Below, piece after piece: positions 32,754 through 40,560 of a stretch of DNA of 64,000 bases. Under the pieces are notes generated by a model. That model made no database searches. It was not told the DNA's origin and saw only the letters and a program-made list of their open reading frames with translations. The number at the start of each line of letters is the position of its first letter. Positions within the stretch are counted from its first letter, which is position 1. A program made the position numbers and the translations under genes. Source of the stretch: Streptomyces sp. QL37 (GTDB taxonomy: Bacteria > Actinomycetota > Actinomycetes > Streptomycetales > Streptomycetaceae); assembly GCF_002941025.1 (NCBI RefSeq), contig NZ_PTJS01000001.1:3658001-3722000 (forward strand), given 5' to 3'.

Positions 32754-34577
32754 CTATTGGCGCAGTTCCTCGGGGCAGGGGGTGCCCGGCTGGAACTGGT
32801 ACGGCCCCGCCAGGCGGTAGACCCCCGGGCGCGGAGCGAGCAGCTCGGTCCACTCGTCGCCGTCCGCGTCCTCCTCCACCTTGATCAGGCAGCCGTGATC
32901 GTTGGTGAACTCCTTCGGAGCGTTCCCGTCCTCCTCCGAACGCTTCTTGGACGCCTCCGTCTCCTGCGGCCGCTCCACTCCCTTGCCGTCCTCGTCGACG
33001 ACGGCCAGCCACCGGGAGTACGGGATCCGGATCAGGACCCGGCCCGCCGACCGCACGCGGATCGTCAGCCTGTCGTCACCGGCCCGCTCCACCGTCGCGG
33101 GCGGATCGGCGAGCGGCACCGGGTCCAGGACCCGGAAAACCTTCCAGTTGGCGTCGCTCCAGACCGCCTTCAGATACGGCAGTCCCTTCTCGACGAGCGC
33201 GGTCTCCTGCTCGGCCCCCGAGTCCGGCTTCCCGGTGGGCAGCACCACGTAGTGCACGGCCCAGCGGTCCAGCCACTCGCGGTAGTTCACGGCGTTGAGG
33301 GTGTCGTCGTAGAAGAGCGGATTGCGCTTCATGTCGGCCTGCCGGTTCCAGCCGCGCGCCAGATTCACGTACGGCACGAGCGCCGAGGCCTCACGGTGGC
33401 TGCTGGGGGGCACGACCTCGACCCTGCCCCGCTCCGCCCCCACGCTCTGGAGCTGGTTGACCAGCGGGGCCAGGGAGCGGTTCCAGGACGCGTCGGGGGC
33501 GGTCCGCACGATGTCGTCGACGCCCTTGAAACCGATCCAGAAGTTCAGCCCCGCGAAGACGACGAGCAGCGCGTACCAGCGCCGGGTGCGCGGAGCCGTG
33601 TACGGGAGCGCGGCGAGCAGGACGACACCGGCGAACAGCATCGCCATGCGCGAGACGTTCGAGCCGATCTGCGAGTCGACCACATAGGTCAGCAGCGTCC
33701 CGGCGCCGTAGACGGCTGCGGCCGTCCGCACGGTGCGCCAGTCGCGGGGCACCAGGAAGAAGACGAAGACCGAGTAGAGGAACGGCAGTGACAGGGTGCC
33801 CAGGGCCATCGGCTGGGTGCCCGAGAACGGGAACAGCCACGAGGACAGGACCACCACCGCGACGGGGGCCAGCCCCAGCGCGTACGCCCCGGGGCGCCGT
33901 TTGTTCAGGAAGAGCGCCGCTGCGACCACACCGAGGAAGAGCCCGGCGACCGGGCTGCCCGCCGTGGCGAGCCCGGCCAGCGGCGCGGCGATGCCGGCCT
34001 TCGCCCACCGCTTGTAGCGCCAGCGGTGGGGCCAGCAGAAGACGGCGGCGACGGCGCCGAGCGCGAACATCATGCCGAGCCCGAACGTCACCCGGCCGGA
34101 CAGGGCGTTGCACAGGTACGCGAAGACCCCGGCGAGCGCGCACGCGACGGGGTTACGGACCGCGGGCACCCGCACCAGGATCAGGGCGGTGAGCGCCGAG
34201 GACACCGTGCCGGCGATCATCATCGTCGACCGGACGCCGAGCACCGACATCAGGTAGGGCGACACCACGCTGTACGAAACCGGGTGCATGCCCCCGTACC
34301 AGGCGAGGTTGTACGCCGTACCGGGGTGGCGGCCGACGAACTCGGACCAGGCGTCCTGGGCGGCGATGTCACCGCCGCTGTTCGCGAAGAAGAAGAACCA
34401 GAGGAGGTGCACGGCCGCCGCGACCGCGGTGGTCAGCAGGACGGGGTGGCGCAGGAGACGGCTCCGTATCGAGCTGTCGGCACCGTCGCCTTCGCCGGTG
34501 GACTGGGCCGGGATCCGGACCGGGCTGCTCTCGGCGGGCGGGCCTGCCTCGGCCCGCGTCGGCTCAGCGGTGGTCAC
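32754..34577 (-). CDS. Polytopic membrane protein, GT-C glycosyltransferase-like
   Basis: 607 residues from GTG 34577 (GGGGAG 7 bases upstream). A polar N-terminus is followed by 10-12 membrane helices, starting 'HPVLLTTAVAAAVHLLWFFF'. A long extracellular loop after the first helix contains 'AQDAWSEFVGRHPGTAYNLA' and 'YGGMHPVSYS', as in GT-C enzymes and related arabinofuranosyl/mannosyl transferases. The last 190 residues form a soluble extracellular domain ('MKRNPLFYDDTLNAVNYREW', 'FRVLDPVPLADPPATVERAG'). Related proteins are often mislabelled MFS transporters. Role in cell-envelope glycan assembly is inferred only. Confidence 0.7.
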   Translation of the reverse strand: MTTAEPTRAEAGPPAESSPVRIPAQSTGEGDGADSSIRSRLLRHPVLLTTAVAAAVHLLWFFFFANSGGDIAAQDAWSEFVGRHPGTAYNLAWYGGMHPVSYSVVSPYLMSVLGVRSTMMIAGTVSSALTALILVRVPAVRNPVACALAGVFAYLCNALSGRVTFGLGMMFALGAVAAVFCWPHRWRYKRWAKAGIAAPLAGLATAGSPVAGLFLGVVAAALFLNKRRPGAYALGLAPVAVVVLSSWLFPFSGTQPMALGTLSLPFLYSVFVFFLVPRDWRTVRTAAAVYGAGTLLTYVVDSQIGSNVSRMAMLFAGVVLLAALPYTAPRTRRWYALLVVFAGLNFWIGFKGVDDIVRTAPDASWNRSLAPLVNQLQSVGAERGRVEVVPPSSHREASALVPYVNLARGWNRQADMKRNPLFYDDTLNAVNYREWLDRWAVHYVVLPTGKPDSGAEQETALVEKGLPYLKAVWSDANWKVFRVLDPVPLADPPATVERAGDDRLTIRVRSAGRVLIRIPYSRWLAVVDEDGKGVERPQETEASKKRSEEDGNAPKEFTNDHGCLIKVEEDADGDEWTELLAPRPGVYRLAGPYQFQPGTPCPEELRQ

Positions 34578-34746
34578 TGCGACTCTCCCCGTCCTCGCCC
34601 GGGCCTGCCGAACCGTCCATGTACCGCACGGCCTCATCCGTACTCGGACGGACGCGTCCCGGCGCCCGTCCGTTGCCTTTGGGACGCTAGCACGCGGCAT
34701 TTTCGCCGCGCTGCCCTATTGGGGACACGCCCCTGTCGGGGGCGCA

Positions 34747-34777
34747 CCCCTGTCCCCGCGAGCGGCGGGGACAGGGG
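34747..34777 (-). terminator. Terminator of the D-Ala-D-Ala carboxypeptidase gene
   Basis: CCCCTGTCCCCGC-gagcg-GCGGGGACAGGGG, a perfect 13-bp stem 8 bases after the stop codon. Confidence 0.85.
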
Positions 34778-34784
34778 GCGGCCC

Positions 34785-37550
34785 TCAGGTGATGCGGGTG
34801 AGCTTGTCGCCGAAGCCCGGTTCCGTCATCTCGCTCTGCAGGGCGACCGGGGCGGAGACCTTGCCCGTCCCGGTACCGGCCGTCACCTCGCCGACGACGG
34901 TGCCCGCCTTCGCCGTGTGGGCCGGCACCTTGCCGCCGTCGGTCAGCTTCAGATCCACCTCTAGCCCGCCCCAGCCGACGGCCTTGAGGTCCTTGGTCGC
35001 GACCACGGGGGTCTGCCCGCCGAAGCCGTTGTCGACGTAGCCCACGACCTGGCCCTTCTTGACGACGGTGGCGGAGTCGACGCCTTCCTGCGCGGTCCGG
35101 ATCAGCGCCAGGCTGCTCTGCAGGGCACGCTGCAGCTTGGCGTCCAGGGTCCCGTCGACGTCGGCTCCCATCACCGCGCCGATGATCCGCCGGGTCTTGC
35201 CGTCGATGACCGTGTCGGCCGTCCAGATGAGGCTGCCGCCGGCGGGGGTCGACGAACCGGTCTTGATGCCGCTGACGCCGGGCTCCAGCAGGATGTTGTT
35301 GTTGTTGTAGATCATCTTGCCGATGCCGGGGATCTCGGCCTGCGGCATGTTCACGATCTCGCGGAAGACGTCGTTCTGCATGACCGCCTTGGCCAGCTTG
35401 AGCTGGTCGGCGGGGGTGGAGCGAGTGGTGGCCTCGAGACCGCTCGGGTCCGTGTACACCGAGTTCGTCATCCCGAGGTCGTCGGCCGCCGCGTTCATCT
35501 TCTCGACGAACGCCTTCTCGGTGTCGGCGTCCCAGCGGGCCAGGAGCCGCGCCACGTTGTTGCCGGACGGGATCATCAGGAGCTGGAGCATCTGACGCTC
35601 CGTGTACTTCTGGCCCTCCTTGATGGGCGCCGTCGACTCGTCGGGCCGGTTCGCCTCCTCGCCGGCCTTCGCGTCGACCACGATCTGGTCGCCCGCCTGC
35701 TTGCCGGTGATCGGGTGGCCCTGGAGGATCACGTACGCCGTCATGATCTTCGCGACGCTCGCGATCGGCGCGGACTTCTCCTTGCCGTACGTGCCGATGG
35801 TGCCGACACCCTCGACCTCGACGGCACCCTGTCCGTCCTCGGGCCACGGCATGTCCAGCTTCGCGCCGCCGAAGGTGTACGTGGGCGAGGCGGAGAGGGT
35901 CAGCGTGGGGTCGGGCAGGGGACGCACCGCCTGCGCGATCGCAAAGATGATCAGGACGAGCAGGAGGAGCGGCGTCCAGATCTTTACCCGCCGGACCGCG
36001 GTGCGGACCGGGGTCTCCGGGGGCGGCGGGGTGTTCGTCAGCTCGGCGAGCAGGTCGAGCGGCGGCCTGGGCGGCATGGGCTGCTGCCTGGTCCGCTCGG
36101 CCTCGGCGAAACCCGCCCCGGGGCTCGCGGAGGTGCCGGGTCCGGCCGCGACGTCCGGCGTGACCGTGGGGCCGACCACCGGCGCGGGGCGTACGTCGTC
36201 CGAGCGCAGCGGCACGAACTTGCTGGTCCGCTCGGCGGGAGCCTCAGGGGCCTCGGGGGCGCCGGAGGCCTTGGCGGCCCAGGAGGCGGGCTTCCGCGCG
36301 GCCGCCTTCTCCTTCGGCGGAAGCTTCAGCGCGGTCGTCGGCTGGTCGACCCGCTCGGCCCGCGGCGCCTTGAAGACGGCCGTCGGATGATCGATTCCTC
36401 GCTCGTCGCGCGCGGGGTCCGCCTCCTTCGCCGGGGCCGCCTCCTCGCGGGTCTTCGGGACCCGGGGGGCCTCGTCGGAGGCGCGGGCGGCCTGGGAGTC
36501 GTCCTCGGCGTCCTCGTCGTCCACGGGCTCGGCGACCGCGTCGGACGCCTCGGCCTCCGCGGGCTCCTCGGCGTCGTCGGATTTCTCGGCGTCGCCGCCG
36601 GCCGGGGCCTTGGGGGCGCTGTCGGCCTGGGCCTTGGCGTCGCCGACTCCCGGGGCTTCGGCACCTTCCTCGGCCGGGGTTCGGGTTGCGGCGGCGGGGG
36701 CGGCGGGTGTCCCGGCGGCCTCGTCCACCGACGGGCCGTCGTCGCCGGACGGGGTCACATCGGCGGTCGCCGACGTCTCGTCGTCGGTGCTCTCCGCCGG
36801 CTTCTCCTCGGTGACGGCCGGAGCGTCGCCGCCGGTCGCGGACGCCTTGCCGTCGGCCTCGGACGGCTGGTCCGCGCCCTCGGCCGCACTGCTGCCACCT
36901 GCGGCTTCATCTTCGGGCCCGGTAGCCACCCATGCCGCGACGGCAGCACGCAGCCGGGCGTCGGTGGGCGTCGCCCCAGCCTCGGAGCCGGCCTCGGAGC
37001 CGGCCCCGGAGCCGGCCTCGGACCCACCGTCCGGATCGGCGGTGGCGGCATCGGTGCCCGACGCAACGTCAGGTGCCGCCCCGGCCTCCGAAGCGGGCTC
37101 GGCGGCCTCCTCGCGCTCGGAGCCGGAGTCCGCCTCGGCGTCGGAACGGCCGGAACGGGACTCGACCTCGACGTCGGCGTCGGCCTCGGAGTCCGGCCGC
37201 GCGTCCTCCGGGGAAGTCGACGAAAGCGCCTCAGGCGCCGTAGCGGCCTCCTCGGCCGCGTCTCCCGCCTTCTCGGCCTCCCCGGCCGTCTCACGGGGCG
37301 TGGAGGCCCTCTCAGGGCCCTCTGCGCCCTCCGAGGCGCCGGAGGCGCCCCCTGAGGTGTCGGCCTCCGCGGAGGGCGGCAGGCGGAAGACAGCCGTCTC
37401 GCTGTCCTTCACGGTGGCCGTCGCCCCGTCCGCCGTGCTCCCGTCCGCCGCAGCGCCCGGTTCACGGAACACGGCGAGACGCGGATCGCGTTCCTCAGCC
37501 GTCCCCGACGACTTCCGCTGCTCCGACTTGTCGGGGGACTCGCCCGCCAC
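34785..37550 (-). CDS. D-alanyl-D-alanine carboxypeptidase (S11) with very long acidic N-terminus
   Basis: 921 residues from GTG 37550, with AAGGAGG five bases upstream (the open frame extends further). Residues 1 to about 515 are low-complexity Glu/Asp/Ala/Ser/Pro sequence, probably disordered and cytoplasmic, with three short repeats of the type 'LAVFREPG', 'TAVFRLPP', 'TAVFKAPR', 'TALKLPP'. One membrane helix 'IWTPLLLLVLIIFAIAQAV' lies near 520-540. The extracellular catalytic domain has SxxK 'SVAK' near 595, SxN 'SGN' near 660 and 'KTG' near 760, then a C-terminal beta domain. It trims pentapeptides in peptidoglycan. The TAVF-type motifs resemble interaction or phosphorylation sites. Confidence 0.93.
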   Translation of the reverse strand: MAGESPDKSEQRKSSGTAEERDPRLAVFREPGAAADGSTADGATATVKDSETAVFRLPPSAEADTSGGASGASEGAEGPERASTPRETAGEAEKAGDAAEEAATAPEALSSTSPEDARPDSEADADVEVESRSGRSDAEADSGSEREEAAEPASEAGAAPDVASGTDAATADPDGGSEAGSGAGSEAGSEAGATPTDARLRAAVAAWVATGPEDEAAGGSSAAEGADQPSEADGKASATGGDAPAVTEEKPAESTDDETSATADVTPSGDDGPSVDEAAGTPAAPAAATRTPAEEGAEAPGVGDAKAQADSAPKAPAGGDAEKSDDAEEPAEAEASDAVAEPVDDEDAEDDSQAARASDEAPRVPKTREEAAPAKEADPARDERGIDHPTAVFKAPRAERVDQPTTALKLPPKEKAAARKPASWAAKASGAPEAPEAPAERTSKFVPLRSDDVRPAPVVGPTVTPDVAAGPGTSASPGAGFAEAERTRQQPMPPRPPLDLLAELTNTPPPPETPVRTAVRRVKIWTPLLLLVLIIFAIAQAVRPLPDPTLTLSASPTYTFGGAKLDMPWPEDGQGAVEVEGVGTIGTYGKEKSAPIASVAKIMTAYVILQGHPITGKQAGDQIVVDAKAGEEANRPDESTAPIKEGQKYTERQMLQLLMIPSGNNVARLLARWDADTEKAFVEKMNAAADDLGMTNSVYTDPSGLEATTRSTPADQLKLAKAVMQNDVFREIVNMPQAEIPGIGKMIYNNNNILLEPGVSGIKTGSSTPAGGSLIWTADTVIDGKTRRIIGAVMGADVDGTLDAKLQRALQSSLALIRTAQEGVDSATVVKKGQVVGYVDNGFGGQTPVVATKDLKAVGWGGLEVDLKLTDGGKVPAHTAKAGTVVGEVTAGTGTGKVSAPVALQSEMTEPGFGDKLTRIT

Positions 37551-37744
37551 CGATACCTCCTTGATGAGCCGCGGGGACATGCCCGCACTGTCCGAACCAT
37601 CTACCAGTGTCCTGTGTGAACCCTTGTCCGAGCCGCTAGACGAGAACGACATACCTAACGGTTCCCTTACAAAGCACCCAGGCACCCTCGACAGACCAAT
37701 GTGAGAGGGGTCACCCTGTCATTCATCCACGCGGGGAGGCATGG

Positions 37745-38464
37745 ATGGGCAGGAGCCGCAGAACAATTCCGGAGGAGCTTCTGCTGCTCGCTCTGGACCC
37801 GACCACGGGTACCACAGCGCAGCCGCAGTCGCTCGACCTCGGCCTGGCCGGGGCACAGCTAGTGGAGCTGGCTCTGGCAGGACGGATAGCCCCTGACGGG
37901 GATCGTATCGCCGTGGTGATGCCACGGCCGACAGGAGATCCGACTCTGGACTCCGCACTGGAACTGCTGCGCCGTCGTGGCAGTCCGGTTCGGGCGGTCC
38001 ACTGGATCGGCGGACCCCGGCTGGGACTTCGCCAGATCTACCTCGCTCATCTGGAGCGGTGCGGCATGGTTCATGCCGTGGCGGGCCAGATGTGCGGAGT
38101 GCTGCCGACGACTCGCTACCAGGCGACGGACACGGCAATCAGCCGGGACATCAGAGCCCGGCTGGACAACGCGATCCGCACCGGCGTACCACCGGACCCG
38201 CGGACCGCGGCGCTCGCCGCACTGGCCCACGCGGTCGGACTCGGCAAGCACCTGTACCCCGGGAACGAGGGGCGCTCGTCGCGCTCCCGGCTCCGGGACC
38301 TGATCAGACACGACCCGATGGGCGGTCTCGTGGCGCATGCCGTGATGGACGTCCAGAACGGTGTGGCCGTCCAGCCACGCCGTAATCAGCAGACGGCAGG
38401 CGTGCCGTTGCAGCCGCAAGCGCAAGCGCGTGGCGGCAGCATGGCGCACACCTCCGTCCACTGA
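37745..38464 (+). CDS. GPP34 (GOLPH3/Vps74-like) family protein
   Basis: 239 residues. The opening 'TIPEELLLLALDPTTGTTAQ' plus 'LDLGLAGAQLVELALAGRI' is the hallmark of the GPP34 family, whose eukaryotic members bind phosphatidylinositol-4-phosphate on Golgi membranes. Actinomycetes carry many paralogues of unknown role. The helical C-terminal half includes 'ALAALAHAVGLGKHLYPG' and 'RDLIRHDPMGGLVAHAV', also typical. Polar tail. Divergent from the carboxypeptidase gene across 194 bases, the shared promoter region. Confidence 0.9.
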   Translation: MGRSRRTIPEELLLLALDPTTGTTAQPQSLDLGLAGAQLVELALAGRIAPDGDRIAVVMPRPTGDPTLDSALELLRRRGSPVRAVHWIGGPRLGLRQIYLAHLERCGMVHAVAGQMCGVLPTTRYQATDTAISRDIRARLDNAIRTGVPPDPRTAALAALAHAVGLGKHLYPGNEGRSSRSRLRDLIRHDPMGGLVAHAVMDVQNGVAVQPRRNQQTAGVPLQPQAQARGGSMAHTSVH

Positions 38465-38704
38465 CAGCACGACCGCGCGGACAGTTGGCGCGGAGTACCG
38501 AATACCGCCGCACCGACGTCCCCATGACCCGGTTCGGGAGCCGCACCAGGCGCGGGGCAGCCGGATCCACCGGCTGCCCCGCGCTCTTGCGTGCGCTCAT
38601 TGCGTGTGGCCATTTCCCAGCGCGGCCGGGGCCCCGGGTGGCAATCTGCTGAGCAAGCAGATACGCACAGCTACAACAGCTGCATAGCCGGAGGTGCCGT
38701 TCCC

Positions 38705-39562
38705 GTGCCGACCAACGTCAATCCCACTGTCAGGCGACGCCGGCTGGGCCAGGAACTGCGCCGTCTCCGCGAGATCAAGGGCATGACGGCCGAGGAGGTG
38801 GCGGAGCGGCTGCTGGTCTCGCAGTCGAAGATCAGCCGGCTGGAGAACGGCCGCCGCTCGATCAGCCAGCGCGACGTACGCGATCTCTGCGGGGTGTACG
38901 AGGTCGAGGACCACCGCATCGTCGACTCGCTGATGCAGATGGCCAAGGACTCCCGCCAGCAGGGCTGGTGGCACGCCTTCGGGGACATCCCGTACAGCGT
39001 GTACATCGGGCTGGAGACCGATGCCGAGTCCCTCCGGGTGTACGAACCCCAGGTGATTCCCGGGCTGTTGCAGACCCGGGCCTACGCGGAGGCCCTGATC
39101 AACGGCGCCCTGCCCGAGACGCCGCCGTCCGACATCGAGAAGCGGGTGAACGTCCGGGCCCGCCGCCAGGACCGCGTCAACGCCCCCGAGCACCCCTTGC
39201 GCCTGTGGGCGGTCATCGACGAGTCCGCCCTGCGCCGGCTCGTCGGCGGCAAGCAGGTGATGATCCAGCAGCTGGAGCACCTGGTCGAGCAGTCCAAGCT
39301 GCCCCATGTGACCGTGCAGGTGCTGCCCTTCGACATGGGGGCGCACCCCGGCATCAACGGGCAGTACGCCATCCTGGAATTCCCCGACGCCGCGGACTCC
39401 AGCGTCGTGTACATCGAGGGGGTCACCAGCGACCTCTACCTGGAGAAGGCGAACGACGTGCAGCGCTACAGCGTCATGTACGAGCACCTGAGGGCACAGG
39501 CGCTGAACGTGGACCAGACCCGCCAGTTCATCGGCGACATCGCCAAGAGCTACACCCGCTGA
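38705..39562 (+). CDS. XRE/DUF5753 helix-turn-helix regulator
   Basis: 285 residues from GTG 38705 (GGAGG at 38690-38694). The HTH_31/XRE domain 'RRLREIKGMTAEEVAERLLV' then 'SQSKISRLENGRRSISQRDV' occupies about residues 15-55. The C-terminal DUF5753 domain runs from about 95 to 275 with the typical 'YEPQVIPGLLQTRAYAEALI', 'LWAVIDESALRR', 'VTVQVLPFDMGAHPGINGQY' and 'VVYIEG'. This is the WhiJ-like class that controls development and antibiotic production, normally paired with a small DUF397 protein; that partner is 246 bases downstream. Confidence 0.93.
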   Translation: MPTNVNPTVRRRRLGQELRRLREIKGMTAEEVAERLLVSQSKISRLENGRRSISQRDVRDLCGVYEVEDHRIVDSLMQMAKDSRQQGWWHAFGDIPYSVYIGLETDAESLRVYEPQVIPGLLQTRAYAEALINGALPETPPSDIEKRVNVRARRQDRVNAPEHPLRLWAVIDESALRRLVGGKQVMIQQLEHLVEQSKLPHVTVQVLPFDMGAHPGINGQYAILEFPDAADSSVVYIEGVTSDLYLEKANDVQRYSVMYEHLRAQALNVDQTRQFIGDIAKSYTR

Positions 39563-39631
39563 GAACCTCCGGGCACCGGCCGCAACAGCCCGCCCGACAA
39601 GACCCGTTGTGCGGGAAATGCTGTGATGTAA

Positions 39632-39670
39632 GTGAGGTGGCGGCGGGACGATACACCGCCACCACCTCAC
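39632..39670 (+). terminator. Terminator after the XRE/DUF5753 gene
   Basis: GTGAGGTGG-c-GGCGG, 9-base loop, CCGCC-a-CCACCTCAC: 14 paired bases with one internal mismatch, 70 bases after the stop. Confidence 0.75.
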
Positions 39671-39730
39671 AGCGGAAGACCCGCATGGAATATGCCATCC
39701 GGTCGAGTGAACGGCCCCACCACCACGCGA

Positions 39731-39760
39731 TGTTGGCGAGTAGCGTCGATCACGCCAACA
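39731..39760. promoter_or_regulatory. Inverted repeat upstream of the DUF397 gene
   Basis: TGTTGGCG (39731-39738) and CGCCAACA (39753-39760), perfect 8-bp arms with centres 22 bases apart (two helical turns), 49 bases before the DUF397 start. Candidate operator for the neighbouring XRE regulator. Confidence 0.5.
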
Positions 39761-39808
39761 GGAACGAAGTTGGTGCCACTTACATCAACTCTCTGAACCG
39801 GAGTGAAC

Positions 39809-40015
39809 ATGGCCATTCTTCAGGGTGCTACGGAAAACTGGACGAAGTCGACGTACTCCGGCGGCAACGGCGCGTGCGTCGAAGTGAAGTCGCCCGTCAC
39901 GCAGGCCATCGCCGTGCGCGACTCGAAGGCCCCCGAAGGCCCCTCGCTCTCCTTCGTGTCCGGAGCGTGGAACACCTTCGTGCGCGACGTCGCGTCGGGT
40001 TCGATCAACGCCTGA
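39809..40015 (+). CDS. DUF397 small protein, partner of the XRE/DUF5753 regulator
   Basis: 68 residues from ATG 39809 with GGAG 5 bases upstream (ATG 39803 is too close to it). The whole chain is a DUF397 domain: 'WTKSTYSGGNGACVEV' at about residues 11-26, 'IAVRDSKAPEGPSLSF' at about 34-49, 'SGAWNTFVRDV'. DUF397 proteins are thought to antagonise or modulate the cognate XRE regulator, in a set-up compared to a toxin-antitoxin pair. It has its own promoter region after the regulator's terminator. Confidence 0.93.
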   Translation: MAILQGATENWTKSTYSGGNGACVEVKSPVTQAIAVRDSKAPEGPSLSFVSGAWNTFVRDVASGSINA

Positions 40016-40072
40016 CCGGTACGCCGGTCCTCACGCGCCACCCCATGGCCGGTCACGGAACACGACCGCCAA

Positions 40073-40113
40073 GAGCCCTCTCGACTGGCCCGCCGTCCTG
40101 GCCGAGGGGGCTC
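40073..40113 (+). terminator. Terminator after the DUF397 gene
   Basis: GAGCCCTCTCG and CGAGGGGGCTC, 11-bp arms with one mismatch, 19-base loop. Confidence 0.65.
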
Positions 40114-40240
40114 GACCGCCATCGGAACCGGCGTCGTCGATGGACGTACCGCACCCATCACCACGACAGCATTCGGCACCGACAGCACGCTCCGTGCCAT
40201 CGGTGCGCAAGCGTCACGTACAGCTTTCCCCCTTCTCCGG

Positions 40241-40266
40241 CCGCACGGGACCCGCATCCCGTGCGG
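40241..40266. terminator. Perfect 10-bp hairpin in the DUF397-symporter gap
   Basis: CCGCACGGGA-cccgca-TCCCGTGCGG, followed by TCGTTCTGCGTTCTC. No gene ends close by, so it may insulate the symporter promoter or terminate an unseen small transcript. Confidence 0.6.
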
Positions 40267-40560
40267 TCGTTCTGCGTTCTCGGGCGTTCCTGCCTTGCGT
40301 CGATCTCTGTACAGCCTGACGAAGTGCCCGCTTATCGTGTGGCCGCGATCACGTTCACGACAACGCTTCGATAGGTCAAGAACAAGTAAAATCGTTCGCC
40401 TTGCTGATCCGCGTTCACATCCCTGATCGAGAAAACCTTGACCGAGGACCCGGACAGGCGGTTCAATCCCCGAAGTCCCCGTTCCCGCACGGGGCCCCGC
40501 TGAACGGCCGTACTGACGAAGTGCGTTCCCGTTCACAAGGCGGACCCCTGGAGGGGGCAC

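Larger units (their letters stand above)
40016..40560. other. 545-base intergenic region with two terminator hairpins
   Basis: The region contains the two hairpins listed separately and, from about 40330 on, an AT-richer stretch that probably carries the promoter of the symporter gene. I see no convincing gene in it. Confidence 0.6.

Noticed and set aside
40241..40266. Riboswitch or small RNA in the symporter leader
   Set aside because: Only simple hairpins are visible; no conserved riboswitch core could be recognised.
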